Positions 52,244-60,396 of a DNA stretch of 64,000 bases are shown in pieces. Location of the stretch: NCBI RefSeq assembly GCF_014854695.1, contig NZ_CP027558.1, forward strand, positions 359,265 through 423,264, in the 5' to 3' direction. A program made the translations under genes and the position numbers. The DNA is from Rhodococcus rhodochrous (lineage in GTDB: Bacteria > Actinomycetota > Actinomycetes > Mycobacteriales > Mycobacteriaceae). Under the pieces are notes generated by a model that saw only the letters and a list, made by a program, of their open reading frames with translations, was not told where the DNA came from and ran no database searches. Every line of letters starts with the position of its first letter. Position 1 is the stretch's first letter.

Positions 52244-53479
52244 TCAATGGACGTCGGGTGCGCGCGAACGGCTTTCACTGCTGCGAGTCCGGATGTAGAG
52301 GTTGCGCCCGGCCGCGGCAGTGAGACCGAACGCCACTGTGCTCGCGGCCAGCACGAGCGTGCCGGCACCGAGCACGGCGTCGTCGACACCGAGACCTTCG
52401 GCTTCCATCGTCAGATAGAACAATGCGGACACCCCCACCGGCCCGAACCAGCCGAGATACACCGCGTCGGGCAGCGGTAGATGCAGCGGCCGTCGCAACA
52501 ACAGCACGATCGGGATCCGCCGCAGCAGCAGGACAGCGACCACCAGGGCGGGCGCCTTCCAGCCCAGCTGGGTCCACTGCTGCCACGGTAGGGCGGCGCC
52601 GAGCAGCACGAACAGCGGCAGGACTGCGAATCTGTTGACGGCCTCGTCGATCTCGACCTCGGAAGTCCGTTCGGCGCCGGTGCCGACGGCGTTGAAGGCC
52701 AGACCGCCGACGAATACGGCGAGCACCCCGTCGACGTGCAGCAGACCGGCCACGCCGAGGATGCCCAGGGCCAGTACGACGGTGAACAACAGGGCCGGGC
52801 CGTGTGCGGTGGCGCCGTGCTTGTCGCCCAGTCGCAGTGCTGCACCGCCGACGGCGCCGAGGAGTGCGCCGGTGACCAGGGCGCCGAGGACCTGCCACAG
52901 TGATTCGCTGACCGCCGCACCGGCGCTGAGTGGGCCGGCGACCGCGATCGCCGCGACCACCAGCGGCAGCGCCAGGCCGTCGTTCGCGCCGGATTCGAGC
53001 GAAAGCAGCTGTCGGTCCCGGGCGGGTAGGTCTCGTTCGGCGAGATCGCCGGTGACCACACTCGACGCCAGCACCGGATCGGTCGGGCAGATCGCGGTGC
53101 CGAACAGCAGCGCCGCGGCCAGCGGTAAACCGGCCACCGCCCATCCGAGTCCGGTCGAGATCGCCGCCATCGCGGGCATGACGACCAGCAGCAACACGGC
53201 CAGTGCGCGGGTGTGGCGACGCACTGCGGCGATGGGATAACGCAACGCGACCGCCATGACGGACACGGCCAGCAGGATCCGGGCGAGCTCATGGAACAGG
53301 CCGTGCTCGACCGTCACCGGCGCGATCGGCAACGCATTGAGCACGTGCGGCCCGAGCAGTACCCCGGCAAGCAGACCGAGTAGGGGTTCGGACAACGGCA
53401 GGCGCCGCATCGTCGAGGAAATCGCTGCCACCACCACGCCGAGCGCGCCGACCACGGCAAGAACGACATCGATGTGCAT
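52244..53479 (-). CDS. CPA1-type Na+/H+ antiporter
   Basis: This 411-residue protein has about twelve helices. The ion-binding region shows AICPTDPVLASSVVTGDLAE (TDP-V as in NhaP-type carriers) and SLESGANDGLALPLVVAAIA (SGxNDG). It exchanges cations for protons at the membrane. There is no C-terminal regulatory domain. It forms, with the K+ channel downstream (180 bases), a cation-handling pair. Confidence 0.9.
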   Translation of the reverse strand: MHIDVVLAVVGALGVVVAAISSTMRRLPLSEPLLGLLAGVLLGPHVLNALPIAPVTVEHGLFHELARILLAVSVMAVALRYPIAAVRRHTRALAVLLLVVMPAMAAISTGLGWAVAGLPLAAALLFGTAICPTDPVLASSVVTGDLAERDLPARDRQLLSLESGANDGLALPLVVAAIAVAGPLSAGAAVSESLWQVLGALVTGALLGAVGGAALRLGDKHGATAHGPALLFTVVLALGILGVAGLLHVDGVLAVFVGGLAFNAVGTGAERTSEVEIDEAVNRFAVLPLFVLLGAALPWQQWTQLGWKAPALVVAVLLLRRIPIVLLLRRPLHLPLPDAVYLGWFGPVGVSALFYLTMEAEGLGVDDAVLGAGTLVLAASTVAFGLTAAAGRNLYIRTRSSESRSRAPDVH

Positions 53480-53565
53480 AACGGTCGCATTCCCGGATCG
53501 GCCCCTGGCAATCCTGCACTGTCCGGTCGGCGGTGTGTTCGGATCGAGGCGTGAGATCCGGACGG

Positions 53566-53862
53566 TCAGTAGTCGTAGTCACCGCCGGTGGCACCGGAGT
53601 GATGTCCCAACCGTCGCAGATGCGTGCGCCGGCTCAGGCGGATCACGGGCCGGGCGAGAAAATCGAGCGAACCGAGCAGAAACAGCCAGGTACCGGCGGT
53701 CTGGGTGGAGTCGAAGAAGAACAACACGCTACCGACGGTGAAGAACACCGCGATCAGGACGTCGTTGACGATCGAGGCTGTCTCGTACCGGTTGTCGATC
53801 ACGACCTGCTCCCGGCCGACGGACAGTCGCAGCGACGGATCTGCGTGGGTGCGATCGGTGGC
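53566..53862 (-). CDS. YrhK-like membrane protein
   Basis: From the ATG at 53862: 98 residues. IDNRYETASIVNDVLIAVFF is the typical YrhK start, followed by a helix hairpin (FTVGSVLFFFDSTQTAGTWL, FLLGSLDFLARPVIRLS) and a basic/acidic tail ending GGDYDY. Function unknown. It is divergent from the DUF421 gene. Confidence 0.75.
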   Translation of the reverse strand, partial: ATDRTHADPSLRLSVGREQVVIDNRYETASIVNDVLIAVFFTVGSVLFFFDSTQTAGTWLFLLGSLDFLARPVIRLSRRTHLRRLGHHSGATGGDYDY

Positions 53863-53908
53863 CATGGCCCGGCGAGTACCCACCCGCTGGTGCGGGTATG
53901 CCCGCCGA

Positions 53909-54466
53909 ATGTGGTTCGGAAGTTGGTCCGATCTGATGCGTGTGGTGCTCGTCGGTGCGGCCGCCTATCTCTGGCTGGTGTTCGTGCTGCGGATCTCGGG
54001 AAAACGAACCCTGGCCAAACTCAACGCCTTCGACCTGGTCGTCACCGTCGCTCTCGGTTCGACGCTGGCGACGATCCTGCTCAGCTCCGATGTGTCGTGG
54101 TCCGAGGGCGCGGTGGCGCTGGTGCTGTTGGCTGGGCTGCAGTTTCTGGCCGCTGCCGTTTCCTCTCGTTGGCCTCGCAGTCGCGCCGTGCTCACTGCCG
54201 ATCCGACTTTGCTCGTCGAGCACGGTGCAATGCTCGACCTGGCGCTGGCACAGCAACGGATCAGCCCCGGCGAGATACGCCAAGCGGTGCGCGCCTCCGG
54301 TTTCGGCGACCTGGGACAGGTCGCGGCCGTGGTGCTCGAAACCGACGGCAGCCTCAGCGTGATCGGCCACCAGCAGTACGGCAACGGTTCGGTGCTGGAC
54401 GATGTCGCTCATTCGGCATCCGGTGGTCACCGCCGATCGTCCCGACCCGGTGGTGACCGTCGATGA
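53909..54466 (+). CDS. DUF421 (YetF-type) membrane protein
   Basis: From the ATG at 53909 the product is 185 residues: MWFGSWSDLMRVVLVGAAAY, then the very conserved ISGKRTLAKLNAFDLVVTVA and LGSTLATILLSSDVSWSEGA, three helices, and the cytoplasmic DUF421 domain (ADPTLLVEHGAMLDLALAQQ, VAAVVLETDGSLSVIG). Function is not established. Its end overlaps or directly precedes the DUF2254 gene; together with DUF4383 they form a three-gene set. Confidence 0.9.
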   Translation: MWFGSWSDLMRVVLVGAAAYLWLVFVLRISGKRTLAKLNAFDLVVTVALGSTLATILLSSDVSWSEGAVALVLLAGLQFLAAAVSSRWPRSRAVLTADPTLLVEHGAMLDLALAQQRISPGEIRQAVRASGFGDLGQVAAVVLETDGSLSVIGHQQYGNGSVLDDVAHSASGGHRRSSRPGGDRR

Positions 54467-54482
54467 GGAGCACGACGTTGCC

Positions 54483-55898
54483 ATGACCGGTCCTCGAGGG
54501 CACGTCCAGGTGTTCGATGTCGTACGAGCGCGGCGCCGGGTGCTTGTCGAGGCGCTTCGGTCGCGCTTGTGGCCGTTGCCGGCAGCGGCGGTGCTGCTCG
54601 CGGTGCTGGCCGGGATCGGCGTGCCCGAACTCGACACCGCCGTCGACGATCACATGCCTGCGGAGGTGGCCGGGTATCTGTTTGGTGGGAGCGCTGACGC
54701 GGCCCGGGAGGTGCTCGGCGCGATCGCCGGCTCGCTCATCACTGTCACTTCGTTGACTTTTTCCCTCACATTGGTGACCTTGCAGCTGGCCAGCAGCCAG
54801 TATTCGCCGCGGCTGCTGCGCACCTTCGCCGCCGACCGCGTGGTGCAACGCACCCTGGCGTTGTTCCTGAGCACCTTCATCTACGCCTTGACCGTGCTGC
54901 GGACAGTCCGTAACGACACCGACGTCGGCACCAGCGAATTCGTGCCCCAATTGGCCGTGACTCTGGCGTATGCACTGACCGTCGCCAGTGTGGTGTCGCT
55001 GGTGCTGTTCCTCGGCCATCTGGTGCGGCAGATCCGCGTCGAAACCGTCCTCGACCAGGTACGCGCCGACACCTGCGCGACGGCAGCGGATATCCTTCCG
55101 CGGGTCACCACCGGCGGGGGACCGGAGCAATTACTGCCCGAACCGCCGCCGCACGCTCACCTCGTCGAAGCCGCCGATTCCGGGTTCGTGGTCGAGATCG
55201 ACGAACGCGCCGTCCTCGACGCGGCGGTGCGCGCTGAGGCTCTCGTGTGGATCGATCGTGCGGTGGGCAGTCCGGTGGTGGCGGGAACCCCGATCGCGCG
55301 CTGCTGGTCTGTGCACCCGCAACACCCCCTGACCGGTGAGCCACTCGACCGGCTCGACGACCGGATCCGCAGCGCGGTGCGCACCGGCAGTGAACGCACC
55401 ACCGCCCAGGACGTCGGCTACGGACTACGTCAACTCACCGATGTGGTGGTGCGTGCCCTGTCCCCGGGTATCAACGATCCGACGACCGCAGTGCACGGAC
55501 TGCTCGCGTGCACCGCGGTGCTCGTCGAGTTGCTGACCGCCCGCCTGGGTCCGTATGCGGTGTGCGACTCCGACAACCGAGTCCGCGTGGTCATCGCGCG
55601 GCCGACCTTCACCGAACTGTTGGAGCTGGTGTGTACCCAGCCGCGGCTCTACGGCGCCGCCGACCCCGATGTCGCTGAGGCACTGCTGTCGATGCTGCAC
55701 CTGTTGGCGCGGAAGGCGAGCACCGAGGAGCACCGTACTGCGATCCACGATCAACTCGTCCTGGTACGTGCTCGGATCAACGACCACGACGGTGCAACCC
55801 GCCGGCACCTCGAGCGCCGTGCCCGCGATGCCGAGGAGGCCGTCACACACCGTTGGTTATCCCGTGGCCCCGCACCGCGGCCGTCGGATCCGCCTTGA
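54483..55898 (+). CDS. DUF2254 predicted membrane protein (intact copy)
   Basis: This 471-residue protein has four membrane helices within residues ~20-190, including AGSLITVTSLTFSLTLVTLQ and LASSQYSPRLLRTFAADRVV, the family signature. A large soluble domain follows, ending in the conserved TTAQDVGYGLRQLTDVVVRA and LSPGINDPTTAVHGLLACTA. ATG 54483 is preferred; an in-frame start at 54402 would overlap the DUF421 gene by 65 bases. Function unknown. A decayed copy of its last third lies at 33103-33581. Confidence 0.9.
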   Translation: MTGPRGHVQVFDVVRARRRVLVEALRSRLWPLPAAAVLLAVLAGIGVPELDTAVDDHMPAEVAGYLFGGSADAAREVLGAIAGSLITVTSLTFSLTLVTLQLASSQYSPRLLRTFAADRVVQRTLALFLSTFIYALTVLRTVRNDTDVGTSEFVPQLAVTLAYALTVASVVSLVLFLGHLVRQIRVETVLDQVRADTCATAADILPRVTTGGGPEQLLPEPPPHAHLVEAADSGFVVEIDERAVLDAAVRAEALVWIDRAVGSPVVAGTPIARCWSVHPQHPLTGEPLDRLDDRIRSAVRTGSERTTAQDVGYGLRQLTDVVVRALSPGINDPTTAVHGLLACTAVLVELLTARLGPYAVCDSDNRVRVVIARPTFTELLELVCTQPRLYGAADPDVAEALLSMLHLLARKASTEEHRTAIHDQLVLVRARINDHDGATRRHLERRARDAEEAVTHRWLSRGPAPRPSDPP

Positions 55899-55999
55899 TG
55901 GTCTTCGACCTGCGCCGTCCCGGGCGGTTTGGTGCTCACCGACGCCGGACAACCTACATGGGAGAAACGCATGCTGCATCGACCGCGCGAAAGGGGCAC

Positions 56000-56473
56000 A
56001 TGATGACTTCTCCATCTTCCCGCCCGGCTCGACGCTCACTCACCGCGACCCCGGTCCAGACCGCCGCGCTGGTTGTCGGCACCGTCTTCTTGCTCGTCGG
56101 CATTCTCGGGTTCATTCCAGGTGTCACCTCCGATCTCGACCATCTCGCCGGCGCCGGACACAGTTCCGGCGCAATGTTGTTCGGACTGTTCCAGGTGTCC
56201 GTGCTGCACAACCTCGTCCACGTGCTCTTCGGCATCGCCGGTATCACCGCGGCCCGCGTTCCCTCCGCTGCAGGGATCTACCTGCTGCTCGGGGGACTGA
56301 TCTACCTCGGGTTGTGGGTGTTCGGACTGCTGATCGACAAGGGCGGTGCGATCAACTTCATCCCGCTCAACAGCGCCGACGACTGGCTGCACTTCACTCT
56401 CGGTGTCGGTATGGTCGGACTCGGCATCCTGCTTACCCGCGGACGCCGCACCGACGAGCGTGCACTGTCCTGA
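56000..56473 (+). CDS. DUF4383 membrane protein (intact copy)
   Basis: In this 157-residue protein MMTSPSSRPARRSLTATPVQ precedes four helices; GAMLFGLFQVSVLHNLVHVL and FGIAGITAARVPSAAGIYLL are the family core with conserved His, and NFIPLNSADDWLHFTLGVGM follows. AAAGGGG is just before the ATG. Function unknown. Compared with it, the copy at 33673 lacks about 45 residues. Confidence 0.88.
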   Translation: MMTSPSSRPARRSLTATPVQTAALVVGTVFLLVGILGFIPGVTSDLDHLAGAGHSSGAMLFGLFQVSVLHNLVHVLFGIAGITAARVPSAAGIYLLLGGLIYLGLWVFGLLIDKGGAINFIPLNSADDWLHFTLGVGMVGLGILLTRGRRTDERALS

Positions 56474-56988
56474 ACGAACACCACTCGATCGGGTGAAAAG
56501 GTACTGGTCAATGAGCATCTAGCGTGGAACGGTTCAGCGCCGGCATGCCTTCCGCGACGTTTTCCGACCCGTGGGGTCCCAGAAGTGGTGGCAACTTGCA
56601 TCCACCAATGAGCTCGGTCATCTCGAGCGGGGAGTGCTCCGGGCCGCAGGACGGCGCTGATTGCCGGCGCCAACCTCACACAGTTCTCCCGCAGCGATTG
56701 TGATGGATAACCCTGATTATCCATCAGTTCCGGTCGGGCTACGGTGGTGTTGGCGGTGGGCGCGTGTGGCTTCGGTGTCGAGATGCGTCCGGTGCGGTCG
56801 CCGCTCGAACTGCGGCGTCGCGCCCGTACCCACGATGCTTGGCGTCGCTGTGGCAGGGTTCGCCGGATGTCTGTGACCGGACGGGGCAAGAGTTGCGGCG
56901 CAGGGGACTTGGGCTTCGAGAGAGCGCTTTTGGATTCGAGCAGTGTGCCGCCTCGGGGGAGCGCTTGGGGCGATCACCGGAGCAGCGC
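56474..56988. other. Intergenic stretch with one palindrome
   Basis: There is no credible gene in 515 bases; the plus-strand frame at 56744-57013 is Arg/Ser-rich noise. The inverted repeat at 56701-56726 is listed separately. Confidence 0.4.
56701..56726. promoter_or_regulatory. Perfect 10-bp inverted repeat
   Basis: TGATGGATAA and TTATCCATCA are separated by CCCTGA. It is AT-rich compared with its surroundings and has no T run, so an operator or recombination site is more likely than a terminator. No gene start lies close on either side. Confidence 0.5.
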
Positions 56989-57227
56989 TCAGGGGAGTAG
57001 ATCGACGTACTGAGGGCGGGCTTTCATCGAGTGGATGAGAAGCTCGTTGCCACTGTCGAAGCGCAGAACAACCAATTCCAGGAGACAACCTTTCGGGTCG
57101 AATCCGAGCCGGAACTCTCGCGCGGGTTGTCGCCCTCGGGATCGGCTGCGTAGACGTGGTGCTGGGCCGCGTAGAGACTGTCGGCTTCGTCGGTTCCGTG
57201 CTCAAGGGCGGATGTGTGTGCTTTCAC
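56989..57227 (-). pseudogene. Toxin of an RHH toxin-antitoxin pair, frameshifted
   Basis: The GTG start overlaps the antitoxin stop (GTGA). The first frame gives VKAHTSALEHGTDEADSLYA and DPEGDNPRE, then the sense is lost; the +1 frame continues EFRLGFDPKGCLLELVVLRF and DSGNELLIHSMKARPQYVDL to a TGA at 56989-56991. One missing base near 57111-57124 explains it. Corrected, the protein is 79 residues, resembling small toxins with a DPxxDNPxRxxRLGFD pattern next to RHH antitoxins in actinobacteria. I cannot name the toxin class with certainty. Confidence 0.7.
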
Positions 57228-57484
57228 GCGACCCGGGTCCAGGCGCGGATCGCTTCCCGAATGGCTTCCGACCTGGATACGTGCTCTTGTTCTGCTCGAG
57301 TGTTCAGAGCCTTGAGTAGGGCTTTGTCCATGCGGACCGGGACCACGGTTGCGGGGCCTTCTCCGAGAGTGGGGCGCCCACGTTTACGCAGGGCAGCGAC
57401 GTCGTAGCCTGCCTCGGCTTCGTCTGCCCATTGCTCGATCATCTCGTCGGTGACGGGGGTTCTGTCGATCGTTTCGTCAGCCAT
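57224..57484 (-). CDS. RHH (CopG-like) antitoxin
   Basis: 86 residues from the ATG at 57484 (an in-frame ATG at 57490 adds two). MADETIDRTPVTDEMIEQWA is an acidic helix; the RHH domain is GPATVVPVRMDKALLKALNT, ending HVSRSEAIREAIRAWTRVA. Position, size and 4-base overlap with the toxin gene fit a type II module. CATTAATG and an AT-rich stretch right upstream (57486-57510) are candidate promoter/operator sequence. Confidence 0.8.
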   Translation of the reverse strand: MADETIDRTPVTDEMIEQWADEAEAGYDVAALRKRGRPTLGEGPATVVPVRMDKALLKALNTRAEQEHVSRSEAIREAIRAWTRVA

Positions 57485-57690
57485 GCACATTAATGTAATA
57501 CGAAAATGGTGCTGGTCAGGGCTTGAGTAAGGTTGGTGACGCGCCCGATGAGGTCGAACGCGAGGCCGACGAGCTCGCCACCTGGATCGCTGCGGTCCTG
57601 AATAGCGAGCACCCAGTGCTGAATGGCTCCGCGGCCGGCGACGTCTGAGCCGAACTTGTGCGGCTCGGTACGTCGCCTGGTCGACGGCGG
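57485..57690. other. Divergent promoter region and a possible 41-codon frame
   Basis: On the plus strand a TTG at 57523 opens a 41-codon acidic frame (VGDAPDEVEREADELATWIA) ending at 57648. It is protein-like but has no ribosome-binding site and may be a remnant. The AT-rich left part serves the antitoxin promoter. Confidence 0.3.
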
Positions 57691-58593
57691 TTATCGGTAC
57701 GGGGTGGGGGAGACGGTCAGGTTCTGCGCGGCCGTGGTGTAGCCGAACGCGTGCAGAGCTCCCTGGGCTGCCAGGTAGTTCTCGTGCTGATTCGGTCCCG
57801 GGCCGACCCGGACAGCGACGACGGCGTCAGCGGGCAGTGACCAGGTGACGTACGGGATGAGCTTCGCTCCGCGGTTGCGGTAGGTCGGTCCCTCGCTCAT
57901 GCCGAGGTGAATGACTCGCCATTCACCTTCCTCGCGGAAGCCGTTGTGCTTGAACTGCGTTGCATAGCGGGACAACTCCCGGATGCAGTGGTCGAGCATT
58001 CCGGAACTGGCCTCGGGGGCTTCTGCGCGGTGGAGACGCCAGTCCACCCACTTGTGCACGTAGTCGGTCACTGTCGTCCACGACTTGGGGTCGTCGTCGT
58101 ACAGCACCTTCTTGGCCTTCGCCTCCTGGTGGTCGGGGAGCGCATCCCTGCGGATGCCGATGGCGAATCCGTCGAGTCCACCGCAGTAGGCGCGCCACTG
58201 GCTGAGCACATCGTTGTGCGCGGAGAACGATGTGACGTAGCAGTGGATGTGATTGCTGTAGGTGCGCTGCTCCACCCTGTCGATCGTCTCGCAGAGCTTG
58301 CGCAGGAAGTCGGCCTTTTCCTTCGGGTTGGCGACCAGATGAGGCTCATCCGGCTGGTAGTCGATCGTCTCCAGTTCCTCGGCACGGGGAATAAGCACCT
58401 GCTCCTTGATGATTCCCAGGCCGTGGATCAATTCCCGACTGTCGTTGAGGTACTCGACCGCTGTTGCGCGAAACGACGGCTTGCACTTCTGCGGACCCAC
58501 GACGCCGGGTTCTCGCGGCTCCGGGTTGCTACCGAGGATGCCGAGCAGACCACCTGCGTCGGTGTAGTGCCACAACGTGTCAGGTTCGGTCAA
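57691..58593 (-). CDS. DUF2971 family protein
   Basis: In this 300-residue protein the N-terminus MTEPDTLWHYTDAGGLLGIL and the later SFRATAVEYLNDSRELIHGL are the DUF2971 marks (HYT...G...IL, YLND..E). CYVTSFSAHNDVLSQWRAYC and GFAIGIRRDALPD follow in the usual order. The fold resembles RES/ADP-ribosyltransferase-like enzymes, and members often occur beside defence or plasmid genes. Activity unproven. The neighbour downstream is a TA module. Confidence 0.8.
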   Translation of the reverse strand: MTEPDTLWHYTDAGGLLGILGSNPEPREPGVVGPQKCKPSFRATAVEYLNDSRELIHGLGIIKEQVLIPRAEELETIDYQPDEPHLVANPKEKADFLRKLCETIDRVEQRTYSNHIHCYVTSFSAHNDVLSQWRAYCGGLDGFAIGIRRDALPDHQEAKAKKVLYDDDPKSWTTVTDYVHKWVDWRLHRAEAPEASSGMLDHCIRELSRYATQFKHNGFREEGEWRVIHLGMSEGPTYRNRGAKLIPYVTWSLPADAVVAVRVGPGPNQHENYLAAQGALHAFGYTTAAQNLTVSPTPYR

Positions 58594-58701
58594 AGTGTTT
58601 CTCCTGGAATCGGTGGGCAGTGCATACGCACAACGACGATGCGGCCAGCGCGGTTCCCGACGCGGATGGCTGCGGTGATTTCCGCGGACGGGCGGTTGTT
58701 C

Positions 58702-59583
58702 TCAGGTGTCGGAGTGTTCGGTGGCCGATTCGTAGCTGAGGATGCCGTCGCAGCGGGTGGCGACTCGTTGGATCAGTTCGCCGCTGGTGTAGTCGTCGAC
58801 GAGCAGTTCGACCGAGTGGATCTCGGCGGTGAGGGGGTGGTCGAAGGCGGCACGGGCGTTGGCGGCGCAGATCGTGCCGGTGCCGTCGCCTGGATACAGC
58901 GCGGCGATGACCGCGGCGGGAGTGAACCGGCCTCCGAGACCGTCCTCGGAGTGTTGACGGCCGTCCCACCAGCGTTGCAGGGCTTGCTGTTGGGCGCGTT
59001 CGCGGGGGACTTCGACGTCCATGATGGTGAAGCGTTCGTAGCCGGCGGCGCCGAGTTGCCGCAGCAGGCGTTCGCTGAGGCCGGGCCAGCTGAAGGTGCC
59101 TTCGATGACGATGTTCTCCCCGCGCTGCATGCACACCTCTTGCAGGGCGTCGAGGACCTTTGTCGATTCGCTGTGCACGAGGGTGGACAGCTCGCGGGGC
59201 ATGATGGTCCCGCCGTCGGGCAGTTCGATCTCGAGAATGCTCCGGTAGATACCGGTGTCGAGAGCGTCGCGGATGAGGTGGTCCTTGACGCGGTCGGCGT
59301 CGAGAACGCGCCAGCCTTGCCCGGCGAGGCCGTGGCGTCTGATGCTGGTGGATTTCCCGGCGCCGGGTACCCCGGCGGTGGCGATGGCGCAGAACTGGCC
59401 TTCGAGGATGACGTTGTGCTGTTCGGCGAGGTAGCGTTCGATGATCCGGTCGACGGTGCGACGCCGATGCGGGTCGGTGGCGTAGAGCCGGTGTGAGGCG
59501 GTGGCACCGTTGCGGTCGAGGGTGCCACCGGTCGCGCACATGCGCTCGAGGACTGCAGCTGTGGCGGCGCGCAGGTCCGCCAC
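58702..59583 (-). CDS. Zeta-type toxin (UDP-sugar kinase family)
   Basis: This 293-residue protein has Walker A TAGVPGAGKSTSIRR (71-79) and WRVLDADRVKDHLIRDAL with the Asp expected for catalysis. NIVIEGTFSWPGLSERLLRQ and an Arg-rich segment (PRERAQQQALQRWWDGRQ) are also typical of zeta toxins, which phosphorylate UDP-N-acetylsugars. Its first base is the last base of the upstream antitoxin gene (TGATG-type overlap). RHRLY-type N-terminal sequence precedes the kinase. Confidence 0.88.
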   Translation of the reverse strand: MADLRAATAAVLERMCATGGTLDRNGATASHRLYATDPHRRRTVDRIIERYLAEQHNVILEGQFCAIATAGVPGAGKSTSIRRHGLAGQGWRVLDADRVKDHLIRDALDTGIYRSILEIELPDGGTIMPRELSTLVHSESTKVLDALQEVCMQRGENIVIEGTFSWPGLSERLLRQLGAAGYERFTIMDVEVPRERAQQQALQRWWDGRQHSEDGLGGRFTPAAVIAALYPGDGTGTICAANARAAFDHPLTAEIHSVELLVDDYTSGELIQRVATRCDGILSYESATEHSDT

Positions 59584-60038
59584 TACGCGTGTCCTGCGGC
59601 GTTGCGTCGGGCGGCGGTGATCTTCAGTAGGTGCTGGTAGTCCTCGTCGGACAACAGATCTCCGGCGCGTTCGATCTGATCCCAGGTGCCGGGGAGGTAG
59701 GTCTCTCCGGTGGGGTCGGTGGTGCCGAAGGTGTAGTTCCAGTTTTCGAGTTCGCTCATCATCGCCGCGTGGTCGATTATTCCGGCGGCGTGTTCGAGCA
59801 TCACCTCACGCGGGCTGCGCTCGCAGACGTGCGGGGTGAGCCGTGCCGTTTTGGCCAGGCGGCTGACCTCGGGTTGTTCGACGCCGATCTCGTCGGCGAT
59901 GCGTCGCTGGGTCCAGCCGGCCTGCACGGCGTCGTGGACGGCGCGGAGTTTGAGGATCTTGGCCAGTTCGTTGCGGGCGGGTACTGCTCGTAGCCGGCGT
60001 TCGATCTCCGGTTCGTATGCGATCGACACGGGAACCAT
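59583..60038 (-). CDS. HTH antitoxin of the zeta toxin
   Basis: From the ATG at about 60038 the product is 151 residues: MVPVSIAYEPEIERRLRAVP, then a helix-turn-helix (AVQAGWTQRRIADEIGVEQP, EVSRLAKTARLTPHVCERSP) and a helical C-terminal part (LEHAAGIIDHAAMMSELENW and GDLLSDEDYQHLLKITAARR). Classical zeta partners are small helical epsilon proteins; here an epsilon-like helical part seems to be joined to an HTH domain, so autorepression is likely. GTG 60113 adds 25 residues but reads through the promoter-like AT-rich sequence. Confidence 0.78.
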   Translation of the reverse strand: MVPVSIAYEPEIERRLRAVPARNELAKILKLRAVHDAVQAGWTQRRIADEIGVEQPEVSRLAKTARLTPHVCERSPREVMLEHAAGIIDHAAMMSELENWNYTFGTTDPTGETYLPGTWDQIERAGDLLSDEDYQHLLKITAARRNAAGHA

Positions 60039-60137
60039 CTCCTCAACTGGTGTTATACGAAATTGTATCAGCTCGCGGGTCGAGTACGCCCGCATCCTGC
60101 TTGCCGACGGCACTCTTGTCGCTATACCGGGGGCAGC

Positions 60138-60240
60138 CCGGACCCGGATCTGATTCCCTCGCTGCTCGCCGCTTCAGATGTGCTCGGTACCGGATGGTTC
60201 GCTGCGGTCGACGCCGAGCGGGTGCAGGAAAGACCGTCAA
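60138..60240 (+). pseudogene. Remnant of a zinc-dependent alcohol dehydrogenase gene
   Basis: The plus frame reads DPDLIPSLLAASDVLGTGWF and AAVDAE, the conserved middle of zinc alcohol dehydrogenases just before the nucleotide site. After a one-base shift GAGKTV follows, the start of the NAD-binding glycine motif. Nothing else of the gene is present. A small, dead fragment. Confidence 0.6.
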
Positions 60241-60396
60241 TGAGGCCGGGGTGGCACGGATCGAGGAACTCCCCGACGAGTTCGCAGCGGGTACCACCAA
60301 GGTTCGGGGTGCTCCGAGGACCTCGAAGCGTGTGCCGGTGTTGTCGATGAGCTCACACCGCGAACCGGGACGCACCCACGATCGGATGGTTCACTG

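Noticed and set aside
57907..59496. 529-codon plus-strand frame opposite DUF2971 and zeta
   Set aside because: Both minus-strand genes have family motifs; this frame is Val/Gly/Glu-rich shadow sequence.
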